This document shows positions 4,060-6,431 of a stretch of DNA of 6,431 nucleotides, in pieces. The notes under the pieces were generated by a model. The model worked only from the letters and a program-made list of their open reading frames with translations, ran no database searches and was not told the DNA's origin. The translations under genes and the position numbers were made by a program. Position 1 is the stretch's first letter. Each line of letters begins with the position of its first letter. This stretch comes from Treponema sp. UBA3870 (lineage in GTDB: Bacteria; Spirochaetota; Spirochaetia; Treponematales; Treponemataceae), in contig DGGQ01000083.1 of assembly GCA_002392275.1 (NCBI GenBank), forward strand, positions 1 through 6,431. Direction: 5' to 3'.

Positions 4060-6431
4060 GCACAGAACACAGGCCGCATACTGATTCCCGAAAGCAAGCT
4101 GAAATTCAAGGCAAACGAAGATTATACGGAAGTTACCATTACCGGATGCACTTTGGAATGGAGCGACTACCGCTCAGTCGACGGAAAATGGCTTGAAATT
4201 CCCTCGAAGATTCAGGGAGTGCCGGTGACGAAAATAGGTGACAAAGCTTTTGATTGTAAAGGTAGCAGCTCTTACAAAGTCGGGCTTTGGATTCCTGACT
4301 GCATAAAAGAACTGGGAAGGGCTGCATTCTATTGCTCAGACTTCATCTCGATAAGGCTTCCCGAAGGGCTGAAAGAAATTCCGGGTAAAGGGGATTACAA
4401 AGGTAACTACTATGACGGGTGTTTCGAGTATTGCCGAGCAAAGAGCATAAACATTCCTTCAACTGTAGAACGCATAGGTGACGAAGCTTTTTGTCAAAGC
4501 AGTCTGGAAGAAGCCGTCATTCCCGCAGGATGCAAAATAAGTACATCTGCATTCGCCCGCTCAAACATAAAGAAGCTCACATTCCCGAAGGGGCGGATTT
4601 ATTTTGACATTTATATTGATGAGAGCATATATTATTCATCAGATTCATCAATTAATCAGTTGTCTTATGAATTTCCGTTCAGTGATTGCAACAGTCTTGA
4701 GACAATCGTCATACCGAAAGAATTGGACATATTGTACGCAATGACTCTTTATTCCAACAGTGGTAGATATTATATAACAGGTTCTATTGTTTATGGCGAC
4801 CTCAAGCTCTCGAATTTCATCACCGGGAACAAAATCAACGACAACTTTGCCCTGCAAAAGCAGCTTAAGGCGGTTAACGTAAGGGACAAATATAAAGTTG
4901 AAGGAGAAGAGGCACTTGCCCTGTACAACAAAGCCGTATCCGAAAAAAAATGGGATCAGGCAAAATCCATCGCACAGAACGCCTACAATCTTTTTGAGTC
5001 CTTCGATTACAGTGGTAGCACCTATTACAAAGAATACAACGAATGGAAAGAGCGCATCTCGGACGTTAACTGCATCCTGTACGACAAGGCCGTTTCCGAA
5101 AAAAATTGGAACCAGGCAAAATCCATTGCACAGAACACCTACAATCTTTTTTGGAACAACAACGCTGAAAAAGAATATGAATGGAAAGAGCGCATCTCGG
5201 ACGTTATGTGCGCACAATATTTCCCTGCTCTTGCAAGTAAAATCCTCAAGCTGGACGGAGCCTTCGTAAAAAAAGACGGTGTACTCATATACAAGATTGA
5301 ACTCACTGATGATATCTACGGATATATCTACGGATACCAAGGCTTTATACTGAAAGATGATTCCGGAGAAAAAGTAGGAACCGTTTCCATGAACAAATTC
5401 ACCGAACTGTTCAAACAAAAGACAGGCTTTGAATATAGAGGAAGTAACAATGTATTAAACTATATTGACTACATCTACCGCTCAGCAACAGAAGCCGAGA
5501 TTGCAGCCTACAACAAAAACAGAAAGGATGCGGTAAAGACATTCTTTGACACAATCACACCGAACGGAAGCATCGTAAAGAGCGGAAACAATCTGATATT
5601 CAAAATCAATCTTCCGAAAGACTCATACAAATACTATAGGGAGGACGGCGACTACTGCTTCGACTTTCATGCAAAGGATGCGGAGGGAAAAAATCAGGAA
5701 TTTACTGAATCGGAATTCCTAGATTTCGTGAAGGAAATTACAGGGCTTGAATATGAGGTTAGTGACCGCTCATCAAATCCATACATCTACCGTAAAGCCA
5801 CCGAAGCCGAACTTACCGCATACAACAAGAACAGGAAAGACGCGGTCAAGACATTCATCAACTCCATTACACCTACGGGAAGCGTTGTAAAGGGCGGAAG
5901 CAGCCTGACTTTTGACATTGTACTCCCAAACGGATCTTACAGCTCCTACAACTACGGAACATTCTATGTAAACGATGCATCCGGGAAAAAACAGGAGTTT
6001 ACGAAATCAGAATTCCTAAGTCTTGTAAAAGAAATTACAGGCTTTGACTACAAGACCGCACAATACAACAACGGAGCTTACTATATCTACCGTAACGCCA
6101 CAGAAGCTGAAACAGCCGCTTACAATCAGAACAGAAAAGATGCGGTAAAGACATTCATCGAAAAACTCACGCAAAGCGGAAACGTTGTAAAAAGCGGAAA
6201 CAGCCTGACTTTTGACATTGCGCTCCCGGAAGGATCTTACAGAAACAGCGGAACTTTCTATGCAAACGATGCGGCTGGAAAAAATCAAAGTTTTACGGAA
6301 TCGGAATTTTTAGGACTTGTCAAAGAGATTACAGGCTTTGACTACAAGACCACAAAATACAACAACGGAATTTACTACATCTACCGTAACGCCACCGAAG
6401 CTGAAACAGCAGCTTATAATCAGAACAGAAA
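3994..6431 (+). CDS. Exported BspA-like LRR protein with tandem C-terminal repeats of unknown family (C-terminus outside window)
   Basis: The first 812 codons are present and the frame is open at the right edge. Residues 1-22 form a signal peptide: KK at 5-6, a hydrophobic core, and probable cleavage after Ala-Glu-Ala. There is no lipobox cysteine, so export rather than lipid anchoring is expected. Residues about 65-245 carry several BspA/Treponema-type LRR units (pattern IP..V..IGD.AF....L....IP, for example IPSTVERIGDEAF at 154-166). Residues 306-406 hold two copies of a helical unit (YNKAVSEKKWDQAKSIAQNAY and YDKAVSEKNWNQAKSIAQNTY). From about 411 to the edge runs a series of roughly 100-residue repeats that I do not recognise. 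BspA-like proteins of oral and gut anaerobes are often implicated in adhesion; that role here is inference. Upstream lies a two-component system and an operator-like array, suggesting regulated expression. Confidence 0.9.
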   Translation, partial: MHTLKKTFLTLALALAFVSAEAAQNTGRILIPESKLKFKANEDYTEVTITGCTLEWSDYRSVDGKWLEIPSKIQGVPVTKIGDKAFDCKGSSSYKVGLWIPDCIKELGRAAFYCSDFISIRLPEGLKEIPGKGDYKGNYYDGCFEYCRAKSINIPSTVERIGDEAFCQSSLEEAVIPAGCKISTSAFARSNIKKLTFPKGRIYFDIYIDESIYYSSDSSINQLSYEFPFSDCNSLETIVIPKELDILYAMTLYSNSGRYYITGSIVYGDLKLSNFITGNKINDNFALQKQLKAVNVRDKYKVEGEEALALYNKAVSEKKWDQAKSIAQNAYNLFESFDYSGSTYYKEYNEWKERISDVNCILYDKAVSEKNWNQAKSIAQNTYNLFWNNNAEKEYEWKERISDVMCAQYFPALASKILKLDGAFVKKDGVLIYKIELTDDIYGYIYGYQGFILKDDSGEKVGTVSMNKFTELFKQKTGFEYRGSNNVLNYIDYIYRSATEAEIAAYNKNRKDAVKTFFDTITPNGSIVKSGNNLIFKINLPKDSYKYYREDGDYCFDFHAKDAEGKNQEFTESEFLDFVKEITGLEYEVSDRSSNPYIYRKATEAELTAYNKNRKDAVKTFINSITPTGSVVKGGSSLTFDIVLPNGSYSSYNYGTFYVNDASGKKQEFTKSEFLSLVKEITGFDYKTAQYNNGAYYIYRNATEAETAAYNQNRKDAVKTFIEKLTQSGNVVKSGNSLTFDIALPEGSYRNSGTFYANDAAGKNQSFTESEFLGLVKEITGFDYKTTKYNNGIYYIYRNATEAETAAYNQNR
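4186..4728 (+). other. BspA-like leucine-rich repeat block (residues about 65-245)
   Basis: About six irregular LRR_5-type units can be traced by the recurring strand and turn signature: VPVTKIGDKAF, WIPDCIKELGRAAF, LPEGLKEIP, IPSTVERIGDEAF, VIPAGCKISTSAF and the degenerate DCNSLETIVIPKEL. Units are spaced about 20-35 residues apart, with insertions at 131-146 and 200-226. This fold usually forms a curved solenoid used for protein binding. Confidence 0.8.
4909..5211 (+). repeat. Tandem pair of helical units inside the repeat protein
   Basis: Residues 306-360 and 361-406 are two copies of a unit of about 46-55 residues with the shared frame Y.KAVSEK.W.QAKSIAQN.YNLF and a shared C-terminal end EWKERISDV. 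At the DNA level 28 consecutive bases are identical (5041-5068 and 5179-5206). The alternating pattern predicts two helices per unit, resembling a TPR-like hairpin. The first copy carries an insertion (FESFDYSGSTYYKEYN). Confidence 0.8.
5470..6431 (+). repeat. Tandem repeats of about 100 codons, three full copies and one cut by the window edge
   Basis: Each unit begins at YIYR: 5470 (312 bp), 5782 (300 bp), 6082 (294 bp) and 6376 (partial). The protein unit runs YIYR.ATEAE..AYN.NRKDAVKTF, then .VVK.G.SLTFDI.LP.GSY, then GTFY..DA.GK.Q.FT.SEFL.LVKEITGFDYKT. The apparent secondary structure is helix, two strands, helix, strand. A more divergent copy precedes them at about 5224-5469 (residues 411-492). 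The later copies are the most alike, and the final 56 bases differ from the matching start of the third copy at only four, all synonymous, positions. Confidence 0.92.

Noticed and set aside
4648..5418. Long open frame on the minus strand (256 codons)
   Set aside because: It lies entirely antisense to the exported repeat protein, whose frame has a signal peptide, a ribosome binding site and protein-level repeats. The antisense product is low-complexity (Phe/Val-rich), mirrors the repeats of the sense strand, and has no credible start region.

Overview
The window reads as chromosomal DNA from a spirochaete, most likely a host-associated or anaerobic Treponema-like organism. That assignment is an inference. 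It rests on the moderate G+C content, a BspA/Treponema-type leucine-rich-repeat surface or secreted protein, and the general look of the proteins. No rRNA or other decisive marker is present.

Layout. (1) Positions 1-1365, minus strand: the first 455 codons of the transcription termination factor Rho, cut by the left edge. The RNA-binding and ATPase core aligns closely with E. coli Rho, but about 180 extra, low-complexity residues precede it. (2) Positions 1366-1742: a divergent intergenic region. It holds a good minus-strand promoter for rho (implying a leader of about 220 nt) and a good plus-strand promoter whose predicted start falls on the ATG of the next gene. (3) Positions 1743-3809, plus strand: a tight three-gene operon with gaps of 4 and 2 nt. 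It encodes a polytopic membrane protein resembling an ECF-transporter S component, a NarL/DesK-type (HisKA_3) histidine kinase with one membrane segment and no recognisable sensor domain, and a LuxR/NarL-family response regulator. (4) Positions 3810-3993: a regulatory gap with three evenly spaced imperfect palindromes (TGTGAA-n-TTCACA type), an overlapping candidate terminator, and a well-spaced ribosome binding site. (5) Positions 3994-6431, plus strand: a large exported repeat protein, still open at the right edge after 812 codons. It has a signal peptide, a BspA-like LRR block, a duplicated helical segment, and a C-terminal array of roughly 100-residue repeats that I do not recognise.

How the parts may work together (inference): the membrane protein may provide the sensing module the kinase lacks, making a split-sensor signalling cassette. 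The palindrome array between the response regulator and the exported repeat protein is a candidate binding region for that regulator, so the LRR/repeat protein would be a plausible target. The rho gene is probably an unrelated housekeeping neighbour.
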